From: Armatimonadetes bacterium 13_1_40CM_64_14
Lineage (GTDB): Bacteria; Sysuimicrobiota; Sysuimicrobiia; Sysuimicrobiales; Kaftiobacteriaceae
Direction: 5' to 3'
NCBI GenBank assembly: GCA_001917855.1
Contig: MNEU01000007.1
Location: forward strand, 1-50,018
DNA: 50,018 nucleotides
In this document: piece after piece, positions 8,761 to 16,842 of the stretch
How positions within the stretch are numbered: position 1 is the first letter of the stretch
Layout: each line of letters opens with the position of its first letter
Made by a program: the position numbers and the translations under genes
The notes under the pieces: generated by a model
What the model saw: the letters and a program-made list of their open reading frames with translations, nothing else
Told to the model about the DNA's origin: nothing
Database searches by the model: none

Positions 8761-9371
8761 CCCCGCGCCCGAAGCTTGGCAAGGTCGTCGACGATCGCAT
8801 CCGGATCGAGGTTCGTGCCATATGCACCGAGGACGACGCCGCCGCGATCAATGACAAACGTGGGCGACGCGTGGTCTTGGAGGTTCTCGCTGCGCGCTTG
8901 GATTGCGATTCCATACTGTTTGTAGACGGCCTGAGTCGCGCCCGGATCGCCCGTCAAGAAGTGCCACCCGCGCATGTCCGCTTTGTAGCGGGTGGCATAG
9001 GTGCGCAACACCATCGGCGTGTCGCGGAGCGGGTCGGTCGTGATGGTGAGAAACACAACGTCCGTGTCCCACCAGCCGCGGTGCACCAACTCGCGTTGCA
9101 CCCGGGCTAAGGCGGCAGTCGTGAGCGGGCACACATCGGTGCAGTGTGTGTAGATGAAGTTCAGCAGCACGAGTTTACCGCGGAATTGACTCACCTGCAC
9201 GTAGTGGTCGTCCTGATCGATGAGGAGAAAGTTTGGTGCCCTTTTGCCGATGACGGGGAACGGAGCGGGGGCGGCGATCCCGGTTGAAACCACGGTGGCG
9301 GCGAGGAGAATGGCGCCAGCCACGGGCAGCGCATGAAGCCCTCCCTGTAACCACGCAGCGCGCTGCACCAA
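8757..9371 (-). CDS. SCO1/SenC-family copper chaperone
   Basis: About 204 residues, thioredoxin fold. The N-terminus carries a membrane anchor or signal (LHALPVAGAILLAATVVSTG). The copper ligands are seen as the Cys pair in THCTDVCPLTT and the His in LQDHASPTFVID. SCO proteins load copper into the CuA site of cytochrome c oxidase or act as thiol oxidoreductases. The start is TTG at 9371 or the adjacent GTG at 9368; a GGGAG lies upstream of both. The gene overlaps the following dual-cupredoxin gene by four bases, which supports a joint copper role. No oxidase genes are present in this window. Confidence 0.88.
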   Translation of the reverse strand: MVQRAAWLQGGLHALPVAGAILLAATVVSTGIAAPAPFPVIGKRAPNFLLIDQDDHYVQVSQFRGKLVLLNFIYTHCTDVCPLTTAALARVQRELVHRGWWDTDVVFLTITTDPLRDTPMVLRTYATRYKADMRGWHFLTGDPGATQAVYKQYGIAIQARSENLQDHASPTFVIDRGGVVLGAYGTNLDPDAIVDDLAKLRARG

Positions 9372-9457
9372 CAGGTCTCCCGGGGGTCCGCGGAACGCGA
9401 CTCGATGCCCTGTGTTTTCTGGCTGAGAGCAGTCCTTCCTGCGTTGGGGGTCAGGAC

Positions 9458-10789
9458 TCAGCGGGGGCTGGTCTGTTGGCGGCGTCCGGGCAGGAACGTG
9501 GCGGCCTGATAGTGGCTAGAGGGGTTCCACAGATACCAGCCGGATGTCAGACCGGCATCATAGGTCGCGTCCATCTGTCTGCGGATGACCGCGGGCGGAT
9601 ACGGCGCCCCCATAGTAAATGCTTGCAGCCATGGGCGCAGTTTGGCCACATGGTCGATCGGGGAGGTTCCGTCGACGCCCTCGGGCAAAGCCCCCAGGAG
9701 GCGCGCAAATCGATGGCGACGCCCCTCGGCGTACTGTAACGAGTAGTGCACAACCTCGTAGGGGTGCTCCGCCGGATTGCCAAACTGCAGGAATCCGGAC
9801 GCATAGTGCGAGGGATAGACCATGGGGGAGATGTAGTCGAAGTATAAGAAGGCATCTTCCAGGATTTGGCCGATCCCCAGATCATCCGGACGCACGGTGG
9901 CATATCCAAACAAGTCTGCGGAGAGGTGTACGCCAGTTGGACGCAATGCAGTCGTCAGGTGCTCAAAGAACCGCCGCAGGACCTGCCGCCGGGCCTGAGG
10001 GGTTGCGTCGGTGACGGGGAAGCGCATGTCCTCCAGTTTGCCGTCAGTGGGGAACCGGATGTAGTCGTAGTTCAGTTCATCAACGCCAGCCCGCGCCGCG
10101 GCGCGGCTGATCTCCACCAGGTACGTCCACACTTCCGGGGAGCCCGGGTCGACCCAGCCTAGCCCCCGATGGTCCCGCCAGATCTGCCCCGTCGCGTCCC
10201 GCACCGCCAGAGACGGCTTGACGGTGAGCAGGTGCTGGTCTTGGAACGCGGCGATGCGGACGATCACGTAGATGCCCTGGCGGTGAAACTGATCGGTGAG
10301 TGCCGCGAGGTCGATGCGCGGCCGGTCGCTCCCTAGCGCCGCGATCAGAGGGTTGTGGGTGGTGAACGCCACGACACCCGAGTAGTCCTTGACGTCGATG
10401 ACCACGCCGTTGATCTCGGTCGTCTGCGCTAAGGCCAGCGCCTCGCGCACGAGCGCGGGCGTCGCGGCGGCCCACGATGTTAAGTAGATGGCGCGAACGT
10501 CGTGGGGTGATGGCCGTGGTGCGGCCGGAATGGCCGCGCGCCTCTCCTCAGCCTCAGCGCGCAGGACGGGCGCGATGACGCCCGCCGGGGGCCTCGGGGC
10601 GATCGCACCCGACGGGAAGATGTGGCCACCGAGTGCGGCGACGTATCCGAGCTGCACCACTGTCGCCCCCATCACGGCGATCGCGATGAGCCGGACGAAG
10701 TGTGTCCGGGTGAGGCGCTCTTCGTGCACCGGTCCGGCCAAACGGGGGAGGGGGTGGAGAGGCCGGTGGGGGGGGGACTGCCGCCACAT
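9458..10789 (-). CDS. DUF4015 putative glycoside hydrolase (GHL13-like), membrane-anchored
   Basis: 443 residues. An N-terminal membrane anchor (VRLIAIAVMGATVVQLGYVAAL) is followed by a linker and a TIM-barrel-like domain with RAIYLTSWAA, INGVVIDVKDYSG, LGWVDPGSPEVW, and DELNYDYIRFPTDG, which are hallmarks of DUF4015 (PF13200). The family is called a putative glycoside hydrolase on fold grounds; no substrate is established. Conserved acidic residues in VVIDVKD and NYDYIRFP are candidates for the active site. It starts 14 bp after the stop of the PsbP/DUF1795-like gene, with a GAGGGG ribosome site, so the two are in one operon. Confidence 0.82.
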   Translation of the reverse strand: MWRQSPPHRPLHPLPRLAGPVHEERLTRTHFVRLIAIAVMGATVVQLGYVAALGGHIFPSGAIAPRPPAGVIAPVLRAEAEERRAAIPAAPRPSPHDVRAIYLTSWAAATPALVREALALAQTTEINGVVIDVKDYSGVVAFTTHNPLIAALGSDRPRIDLAALTDQFHRQGIYVIVRIAAFQDQHLLTVKPSLAVRDATGQIWRDHRGLGWVDPGSPEVWTYLVEISRAAARAGVDELNYDYIRFPTDGKLEDMRFPVTDATPQARRQVLRRFFEHLTTALRPTGVHLSADLFGYATVRPDDLGIGQILEDAFLYFDYISPMVYPSHYASGFLQFGNPAEHPYEVVHYSLQYAEGRRHRFARLLGALPEGVDGTSPIDHVAKLRPWLQAFTMGAPYPPAVIRRQMDATYDAGLTSGWYLWNPSSHYQAATFLPGRRQQTSPR

Positions 10790-10803
10790 AGTCAGCCCCT
10801 CTG

Positions 10804-11370
10804 CTAGTGCGGTCGGAAGGTCAACAGGATGCTCACGAGGAGCTGGAGCTCATCGGCCAACTTCGTGGAGGCTTTTGCCGTCGTCCCCGTGACCACGTAC
10901 GCGTGCGTTCCCGCGATCGTCACCAACTGCATTTGGTATAGCTCGGTCCCGTCGCCCATCGTCCACATGTAGTAGCGGATCAGCGCCGGATACGCGTCGA
11001 TCACGGTCTTGTCGGTGCGCAGCCGTTGGTACCCATGGAACAGCATCCCTAGCCCGGATTCATTTTGGGCATCGTACTGGTCCACGGGGGTATTTGCGCG
11101 GACTTCTTCGTATGTGACGTTGACGTTCATCTTGCGCGCCGGCACCCCCGCCGAGTTCGGGCCGATGGCCATAAACACAATCCCCGTCGGGTTGTTGGAT
11201 ACACTCCAGCCCCCGGGATAGCTCAGCGTGAATCCCAACTCGGGATGGGTGAACATCTGCCACCCCGTGGCGGCGCGGGCGTGGGTAGGAGCAACGAGCA
11301 GAAGTACCCCCAGCAGCACTGCCAGACGGTGCGGCCATCGTCGGGCGGAAGCGTTCGCGTGGATCACCAT
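10804..11370 (-). CDS. Exported PsbP/DUF1795-like protein
   Basis: 188 residues from the ATG at 11370 (the ORF track start at 11448 adds an unlikely leader before the signal peptide). Signal peptide: RLAVLLGVLLLVAPTHARA. The mature part opens with GWQMFTHPELGFTLSYPGGWSV, a typical PsbP/DUF1795 beginning, and ends with ELQLLVSILLTFRP, matching the family's final helix and strand. Such proteins are common extracytoplasmic factors in bacteria with unknown function. It precedes the DUF4015 gene in the same operon. No lipobox Cys is seen near the cleavage site. Confidence 0.75.
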   Translation of the reverse strand: MVIHANASARRWPHRLAVLLGVLLLVAPTHARAATGWQMFTHPELGFTLSYPGGWSVSNNPTGIVFMAIGPNSAGVPARKMNVNVTYEEVRANTPVDQYDAQNESGLGMLFHGYQRLRTDKTVIDAYPALIRYYMWTMGDGTELYQMQLVTIAGTHAYVVTGTTAKASTKLADELQLLVSILLTFRPH

Positions 11371-11523
11371 GATGCTGTGATAGCGGAGGCGAGTGGGAGC
11401 GAGACCATGAGGGTCAGGATTGAAGTCAAACAAACCGGCATCTCCCAACCTCCGGGAACGCAGGGGTCATTCAGGTCTCTGCCCGCGTGCCTAAGGCGGC
11501 AGACTCGGGATTTTGCGGTGGGC

Positions 11524-12387
11524 CTACGCGCGGGCCAGCGACACGCCCGCCAGCACGATCGCCGCGCCAGCGGCCTGGAGCAGGCCCAGTGTTTCGCCGA
11601 GCAGCACCCAGGAGGCGAAGGCAGTGACCATCGGAATGAGGTTCGAGTAGACTGCCGTGCGGGGTCCCCCTACTGCCTGCACCGATGCGGACCAGATCGT
11701 GTACCCGATTGCGAGGGGGAACAGCGTGCTAAAGGCGACGGCCGCCCACGACGTCCAGCCCACCTCCGCCCAGGGTTGCTGGACGAGCTCAGGCAGCGCC
11801 GCGAGGATCAGCACCGGGGTGCCCGCGGCCATGGTGAGGGTGGTGAGTTGGAGCGGGGACATGGTGCGCAGAAAGGGGCGCGAGAAGACAGTGTAGGCGG
11901 CCCAGCACAGCGCAGACACGAGCGTCAGACCATCGCCCGCCAGCGTCACGCGGCTGAGGTGCAGCCCCGTGGGGTTCGCCACAAGCAAGAACAAGCCGCA
12001 GAAGGCCAGGACGATGCCGATCCACGTGCGTGGAGAGACGCGGTCGATCCGCAGCGCAACGGAGAGGATGGCCACAAAGAGGGGGACCATCGCAAGAATC
12101 AGGGACGAATTGTCAGCCGTCGTCCGGACCAAACCGTGAATGAACGCGATCTGGTACACCGCGTTGCCCAAGAGGCCGAGGGCGATGATTCCCGGCCACG
12201 CGGCGCGCGGAACAGGCTGGTTGCCCCCACGAGCCCCGACCGCCAAGAGGAGCACGGTGGCCCCACCGAACCGCAGGGCATTGAAGACCATCGGCGAGAT
12301 CTCGCGGAGGGTGATCTTCACGATCGGGAAGTTCACGCCCCAGACGACGACCATGGCGAGCATCGCGGCATCGGCCCGGCGGAGCAT
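11524..12387 (-). CDS. EamA/DMT-family transporter
   Basis: 287 residues with about ten hydrophobic segments in two five-helix repeats, as in EamA (RhaT/YdcZ-type) drug/metabolite transporters. The typical opening is seen in AMLAMVVVWGVNFPIVKITL, and the second repeat begins near LCWAAYTVFSRPFL. Likely an inner-membrane exporter of metabolites or amino acids; substrates cannot be read from sequence. It stands alone on the minus strand, divergent from the unknown gene at 12522. A TAGAAT sequence upstream could be a -10 element, without a convincing -35. Confidence 0.88.
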   Translation of the reverse strand: MLRRADAAMLAMVVVWGVNFPIVKITLREISPMVFNALRFGGATVLLLAVGARGGNQPVPRAAWPGIIALGLLGNAVYQIAFIHGLVRTTADNSSLILAMVPLFVAILSVALRIDRVSPRTWIGIVLAFCGLFLLVANPTGLHLSRVTLAGDGLTLVSALCWAAYTVFSRPFLRTMSPLQLTTLTMAAGTPVLILAALPELVQQPWAEVGWTSWAAVAFSTLFPLAIGYTIWSASVQAVGGPRTAVYSNLIPMVTAFASWVLLGETLGLLQAAGAAIVLAGVSLARA

Positions 12388-12521
12388 TAAGGCGTCGCGG
12401 CGACTTTCACTCGACGCACCAAATCACCCTCACCTGTACTCACGGGACCATTCTACACGGTCGGCCCGCAGGGGCGGCTTCCAGATCCGTGGAAAGCACC
12501 GGCTGATCATCGCACGGGACG

Positions 12522-12962
12522 GTGATTGTGCCAGATCCGGAAGTCATCACAGTCTACGGTCGCCGGCTCCGGATCGTCATCAACGGGCCGGATAGCTCGC
12601 GCCGGTACAATGCGGTGGTCACGGTTCTCGACTCCGGCCGTCTCCTCACGCGCAGCCCGGTCCGGGGCCGCAGTCCCGCTGATGTGCGCGACCGCGCGCT
12701 GGAAGTCATGTACACCCTGCTGGGGATCGAGCGCTTGCACGAACAGATCACCGCCGTTGCGCGGGAGATGGCGCCGGGGGCCATCGTTGAGATCACCGAA
12801 GACGCGCAAGCGATCCACGCCGATCTGTCGGGGGGGTGGGAGTTGACGGCCCCGCTAGCGGTGGCCCGCGATCTGGTGACAGATCCCGGAACGGATTTCG
12901 CCGCCCTGCGCGCTCAGATTGAAGGACATTTTCACACCCATCTCCGCCGGTTCGAGCAGTAA
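12522..12962 (+). CDS. Unrecognised 146-residue soluble protein
   Basis: I do not recognise this protein. It starts with GTG at 12522 (second GTG two codons later), is soluble, and looks like an alpha/beta protein: beta-rich start (EVITVYGRRLRIVING), a helix rich in charge (ADVRDRALEVMYTLLG) and a second half with an acidic patch (AIVEITEDAQAIHADL). No cysteines, no membrane segments. High third-position GC supports coding. It is divergent from the EamA gene and about 140 bp before the binding-protein gene. No function proposed. Confidence 0.6.
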   Translation: MIVPDPEVITVYGRRLRIVINGPDSSRRYNAVVTVLDSGRLLTRSPVRGRSPADVRDRALEVMYTLLGIERLHEQITAVAREMAPGAIVEITEDAQAIHADLSGGWELTAPLAVARDLVTDPGTDFAALRAQIEGHFHTHLRRFEQ

Positions 12963-13101
12963 AGGACGTGACGGACTTCTCCCCGGTGCGAAACGGCTGG
13001 CTGCTTTCGTCTGGAAAGGATCACACCTCCCGCGTTGATCGTTTCCGATCTTTGACGCGCAGGAGGGAACGGGGAGGGGCGGGGTCGTAGATTCACTTTC
13101 G

Positions 13102-14103
13102 ATGAAACCGAGGTGGCGCATGCCGCGGCTGCAATCCGTAGTGGTGGCGCTAGGAGCGGTCGTACTCATGGTCGCCGGTGCCGCCGCGCAGGGGGGTCCA
13201 AAGATCTCGATCGTCGAGGCCTGGGCCATCTCCAGCGAGTCGATGGGCGATCCCGTCGGCATGGACAAGGGCTACTTTGGCAACCTCCAGGTGCAGATTG
13301 TCAGCAGCACGGGCCAATCACCCATTGACCGCGTCATGACCCTGGCCCGCGCCGGCGAGATCGTCTTCGGCATCGACTACCCCTATAACGTTCTGGAGGC
13401 GCGGGAAACACAAAAGCTCCCGCTCGTGGTTGTGGCGCACGATTTTCAGAAGTCGGCGCTCCACCTGCTCTCATGGGTGCCTTTGAACTCGCCCAAAGAC
13501 GTGAAGGGGACTGTCGGCACCTGGAGCGGATACGACAAACAGATCAAGGCGATGATCGGTCCGGGTTGGGAGCAGCGCATCAAGATCGTCACCCAGCAAG
13601 GCGACCCCGCCACGATCGGGGCCTGGATGAACAGACAATATGACTTCGCCCACGCCATGGGCTACAACGAAGTCTTGGTGGCGAAGCGCGTCGTGAAGGA
13701 TAAATACTTCGTGTACTCCTACGCCGATGACTTCGGCATGCTGTGGCCCGAAAATGTCGTCTTCACCACAGAGAAGATCGTCCGCGAGTATCCGCAGATC
13801 GTCCAGCAGTTCGTCACGGGGCATTACAAAGGGTTCCAGTTCGCCCTGGACAACCGGGAGGACGCGGCCGGGATCCTCCTCAAGTACAATCCGAGCCTGG
13901 ATCGGGCACACGAGATCGAAGGGATGGACTTCTTAGCCTCAGTCGTCCAGACACCGGCCGCCAGGCAGTACGGGCTGGGATACGTGGACCCGGCCGCGTG
14001 GAACCGGCTGACCCGGGATCTCGTGGGCGCACGGATTTTCCTGTCGGTATCCAACGTCGCGGCCGCCTACACCACGAAGTTCCCTAGCGGTGTGAAGCCG
14101 TAG
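13102..14103 (+). CDS. Solitary NMT1/TauA-type ABC substrate-binding protein
   Basis: 333 residues. A signal peptide is visible (LQSVVVALGAVVLMVAGAAAQG). The mature protein opens with ISIVEAWAISSESMGDPVGMDKGYF and continues with segments such as GEIVFGIDYPYN and PKDVKGTVGTWSGYDKQI, the pattern of NMT1/SsuA/TauA-like periplasmic binding proteins for small organic anions or vitamins precursors. No permease or ATPase gene is adjacent, so it is an orphan in this window. It could use a distant transporter. Its closeness to the oxalate-oxidoreductase-like operon (starting about 700 bp later) is suggestive but proves nothing. ATG at 13120 is an alternative start. Confidence 0.82.
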   Translation: MKPRWRMPRLQSVVVALGAVVLMVAGAAAQGGPKISIVEAWAISSESMGDPVGMDKGYFGNLQVQIVSSTGQSPIDRVMTLARAGEIVFGIDYPYNVLEARETQKLPLVVVAHDFQKSALHLLSWVPLNSPKDVKGTVGTWSGYDKQIKAMIGPGWEQRIKIVTQQGDPATIGAWMNRQYDFAHAMGYNEVLVAKRVVKDKYFVYSYADDFGMLWPENVVFTTEKIVREYPQIVQQFVTGHYKGFQFALDNREDAAGILLKYNPSLDRAHEIEGMDFLASVVQTPAARQYGLGYVDPAAWNRLTRDLVGARIFLSVSNVAAAYTTKFPSGVKP

Positions 14104-14206
14104 CGGCCCGCGCCTGGTTACCGGAAAAGACTGAGGGTTCGTGCAGGACGCACTGTACCCGGACGGCGCTGCGCCCTACCCAGGTCGCCGTGGGTCGAGG
14201 AGATCC

Positions 14207-14701
14207 GTGACCGACCCCCTTCCTTCTCCCGAGCTTTCACAGTGGGCGCAGACGTGGGAGCAGACCCGCCGACTCACCTATGACCTGCTCCATGCGCTGC
14301 CGTATCCGGTGATGAATTTCTCCCCCCACCCGGAGTTTGGGACGCTGATTCGGCAACTCCGCCATGCCGCCGAAATGCAAGAGCGTTACATCGCGGCGAT
14401 CCGTAGCGGGCGGATGGAGGTCCGTGCCCAGCCGCGGCAGCGGGGATTGGAACAGTCAAAGGAAAACCTTGAGGCCTACATGCGTCACCTCGATCAAGAT
14501 CTCCTCGACGCGCTGCGCGGGCTCACCCCCGACCAGCTGGGGGGCCGCATTGAGTGGGGCAAGACGGCGCTCACGCTTCGGCAGCACCTGATGCGTTTGC
14601 TGCAACATGAGACCCTGCACCACGGCATGTGGGTTTTCTACGCCAAGATCGCCGATCTGCCGCTGCCCCCTAGCTGGCAGGAGACATGGGAGCGGATCTA
14701 G
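14207..14701 (+). CDS. DinB-like four-helix protein (second copy)
   Basis: 164 residues from the GTG at 14207, chosen because GAGGAG lies just upstream; the ORF track start at 14141 adds a proline-rich leader. The DinB fold is indicated by FGTLIRQLRHAAEMQERYIAAI (His in helix 2) and LLQHETLHHGMWVFYAKI (His pair near the C-terminus). It is a distant relative of the DinB-like protein at 5917. Function unknown; possible metal-dependent transferase. Followed by the regulatory region of the gntR operon. Confidence 0.75.
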   Translation: MTDPLPSPELSQWAQTWEQTRRLTYDLLHALPYPVMNFSPHPEFGTLIRQLRHAAEMQERYIAAIRSGRMEVRAQPRQRGLEQSKENLEAYMRHLDQDLLDALRGLTPDQLGGRIEWGKTALTLRQHLMRLLQHETLHHGMWVFYAKIADLPLPPSWQETWERI

Positions 14702-14783
14702 GGTGTAGATGATGGCGGCGTCGTGCGGCGCTACCGTTCAGGTTTTCCCTTGACACCCCCGGGGTCCGTGTGACAGAGTGATA

Positions 14784-14804
14784 GTGGTCTAACCAATAGA
14801 CCAC
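14784..14804. promoter_or_regulatory. Palindromic operator for the GntR regulator
   Basis: GTGGTCT-N7-AGACCAC is a perfect 7-bp inverted repeat. Its left part reads TGGTCTAACCA, close to the FadR-type GntR consensus TGGTCnGACCA. It sits 12 bp before the ribosome site of the GntR gene and downstream of a TTGACA (14750-14755), though no good -10 is seen at normal spacing. Autoregulation of the whole gntR-oor operon is inferred from position and symmetry. Confidence 0.65.
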
Positions 14805-14826
14805 TCCGCACTGGTGGAGGGTCGCA

Positions 14827-15567
14827 ATCGCCTCCCACGCTCCCACAATCACCGATGAGCTGGCACCAGTCCGGCGGACTCGTGTCTACGAGGAAGTCGT
14901 AGCCCAGATCCAGCGGCTGATCGCCGACGGGCGGTTGCGCGCTGGTGATCGTTTACCCCCGGAACGAGAACTCGCCGAGCGATTTGGTGTCAGCCGTACC
15001 TCGGTCCGCGATGCCATCCGCGTTCTTGAATTCGTCGGGCTGGTCGAGCCCCGCCAGGGGGAGGGCACGGTCGTCCGCGATCTCAGTCCTGATGCGCTCG
15101 TCACCCCTGTGGCCTCGTTGTTGGCCCGCCACCGGACCTTGCTGGCCGACTTGATGGATGTCCGCAAGATGATCGAACCCGGCCTCGCCGCCCGTGCCGC
15201 CCTCCATGCTAGCCAGGACGATCTCGAGAAACTCGCACAGATCGTCACCCGCCAGCGCGATCGGGTCGCGCAGGGGGAGTCGGCGATCGAGGCGGATTCT
15301 GAATTTCACTACGCGATCGCTACGGCTGCGAATAACCGGGTTGTCTTACGCGTGGTAGACGTCCTCATGGGTTTGCTGAAGGAGAGCCGCGAACGCTCGC
15401 TCCAGGTCGCCGGGCGACCGGAACGGTCTCTGGCTGGGCATCAGCGGATTCTCCAGGCCATTCGCCGCCACGACGCCCAGGCGGCCGAGGGGGCCATGCG
15501 TCGTCACTTGGAGGAAATCGAAACCGTCGTGCTGGGACTGCAGATACAACAAAACGTGGGAGGGTAA
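14827..15567 (+). CDS. FadR-subfamily GntR transcription regulator
   Basis: A winged-helix domain (RVYEEVVAQIQRLIADGRL, LPPERELAERFGVSRTSVRDAI, GEGTVV) is followed by an all-helical FCD effector domain with its metal-site pattern: D in LMDVRKMIEPGLA, H in EADSEFHYAIA and H in SLAGHQRIL, and the later MRRHLEEI. The ORF track begins at TTG 14935, which would cut off the first DNA-binding helix. In frame there is no ATG, GTG or TTG between that point and the upstream stop at 14797. An ATC at 14827 lies six bases after GGAGG and gives a full-length protein of 246 residues, so a non-canonical start (ATC, or CTG at 14860) or a sequence error is likely. First gene of the oxidoreductase operon. Confidence 0.8.
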   Translation: MASHAPTITDELAPVRRTRVYEEVVAQIQRLIADGRLRAGDRLPPERELAERFGVSRTSVRDAIRVLEFVGLVEPRQGEGTVVRDLSPDALVTPVASLLARHRTLLADLMDVRKMIEPGLAARAALHASQDDLEKLAQIVTRQRDRVAQGESAIEADSEFHYAIATAANNRVVLRVVDVLMGLLKESRERSLQVAGRPERSLAGHQRILQAIRRHDAQAAEGAMRRHLEEIETVVLGLQIQQNVGG

Positions 15568-15570
15568 CCT

Positions 15571-16803
15571 GTGGGACGCCTCTTTGCAGTCGAGATTGTG
15601 TACCGCGGAATCTTCCAGAAGAACCTCGCCAAGAATATCAGCCGAGGTATTGTGCTCGCCGCCAAACACGACGGCAAGATCGGGATCTCCTTTGGACGGT
15701 ACGGGGATAGCCCGGAGCGCAATGGCATCCCCGCCAAGAGCTTTGCCATCATCGCCACCGACGAGGAGACGCTGCAGGAAGGGATGGCCAAGTACGAGCC
15801 CAAGGAGACTGACATCAGCATCTCTGTCGACGACACGCTGTGCAAGGGCGTGGAGTCCTGGGCGTGGTACGGCCTGCAGCCCATTAACCGGCTGCTGAAG
15901 CCTGGCGGGACGTTGATTGTGACGACGATGCAAGACGCTGACACAATTATCGGCATGGCCCACCGCAAGGACTTTCCCTACCAGCTCGCGCTGTTGCGCG
16001 GCATCCCCAGTTTCTCAGGCCTGTGGGTGTACAAGGACGACCACACGGACGTGAGGATCCTCGGGGCTATCGCCAAGGTGCTCCCGGAGTTACTCAGCTT
16101 GAACGCGGTGGAGCTGGCGATCAAAGAAGAGTGGCATGACGACTTAAAAGTGAAGTCGGCCCGCAAATCCTTTGAGCGGGTGGAGATGCGCGTCGTGGGA
16201 CCGAGCGAGGGGAACCCCGAAACGCCCTACTCGTTTGAACTGCCCAAGTGGCAGGAGATGCGCGAAGGGGTTACCATTCCGGGGATCCCCGCCGGCAAGG
16301 CGATGACCGATCCTCAGACCCAGCAGGCCGGCGGGTTCCGCCCCGACCGGAACCCGACCTTCAAGAAGTTCTCCACCCGCACGATGCGCCCGGTCGTGGA
16401 CTTCGACACCTGCGTGAAGTGTACGTTGTGCTGGCTCCAGTGTCCTGATTCCTGCTTTGACGTCACCCCGGACGCGCTCTACGACGCGAACATGGAAGCG
16501 TGCTGCGGGTGCGGCATCTGTGAGGCGGTCTGCCCCGTCGAGCACTGCATCACGATGGTGAACGAGACGGCCTTCGCGGACAACGCCAGTCAGTGGGAAG
16601 CCTGGAGGAAGGACAAAACCGGCTACCAGACTTGGCTGCAGGACAAGATCACGCACCTGCCGCCGCGGGAGCACGGGTTCCGTATCCGCGGCCAGTACGC
16701 GGAGGAGATCAAAGATCTCGTGAAGGTGGGCGTCGTGGACACCGGGGATGAAAAGATTAGCGAGCAGGTCGTGACCGACCCGCACGAGTCCGGTGCGGGG
16801 TAG
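15571..16803 (+). CDS. Oxalate (2-oxoacid):ferredoxin oxidoreductase, fused gamma-delta subunit
   Basis: 410 residues. The first 190 or so form the gamma domain (AVEIVYRGIFQKNLAKNIS, LLKPGGTLIVTT). The C-terminal part is a 2[4Fe-4S] ferredoxin delta domain with CVKCTLCWLQCP and CGCGICEAVCP. Fusion of gamma and delta fits oxalate oxidoreductase of Moorella, although fused forms exist in other 2-oxoacid oxidoreductases. It carries electrons from the thiamine-bound intermediate to ferredoxin. GTG start three bases after the gntR stop, with GGGAGGG as ribosome site, so the operon is tight. At 410 residues it is longer than my recollection of the Moorella subunit (about 315). Confidence 0.85.
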   Translation: MGRLFAVEIVYRGIFQKNLAKNISRGIVLAAKHDGKIGISFGRYGDSPERNGIPAKSFAIIATDEETLQEGMAKYEPKETDISISVDDTLCKGVESWAWYGLQPINRLLKPGGTLIVTTMQDADTIIGMAHRKDFPYQLALLRGIPSFSGLWVYKDDHTDVRILGAIAKVLPELLSLNAVELAIKEEWHDDLKVKSARKSFERVEMRVVGPSEGNPETPYSFELPKWQEMREGVTIPGIPAGKAMTDPQTQQAGGFRPDRNPTFKKFSTRTMRPVVDFDTCVKCTLCWLQCPDSCFDVTPDALYDANMEACCGCGICEAVCPVEHCITMVNETAFADNASQWEAWRKDKTGYQTWLQDKITHLPPREHGFRIRGQYAEEIKDLVKVGVVDTGDEKISEQVVTDPHESGAG

Positions 16804-16842
16804 CGTGCAAAGAAAACCTCACGGGCCGATCGGAGGATGAGC

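Noticed and set aside
11065-12390. 441-residue plus-strand ORF
   Set aside because: Antisense to the EamA and PsbP-like genes, low-complexity (Arg, Gln, Glu) and without any family motif.
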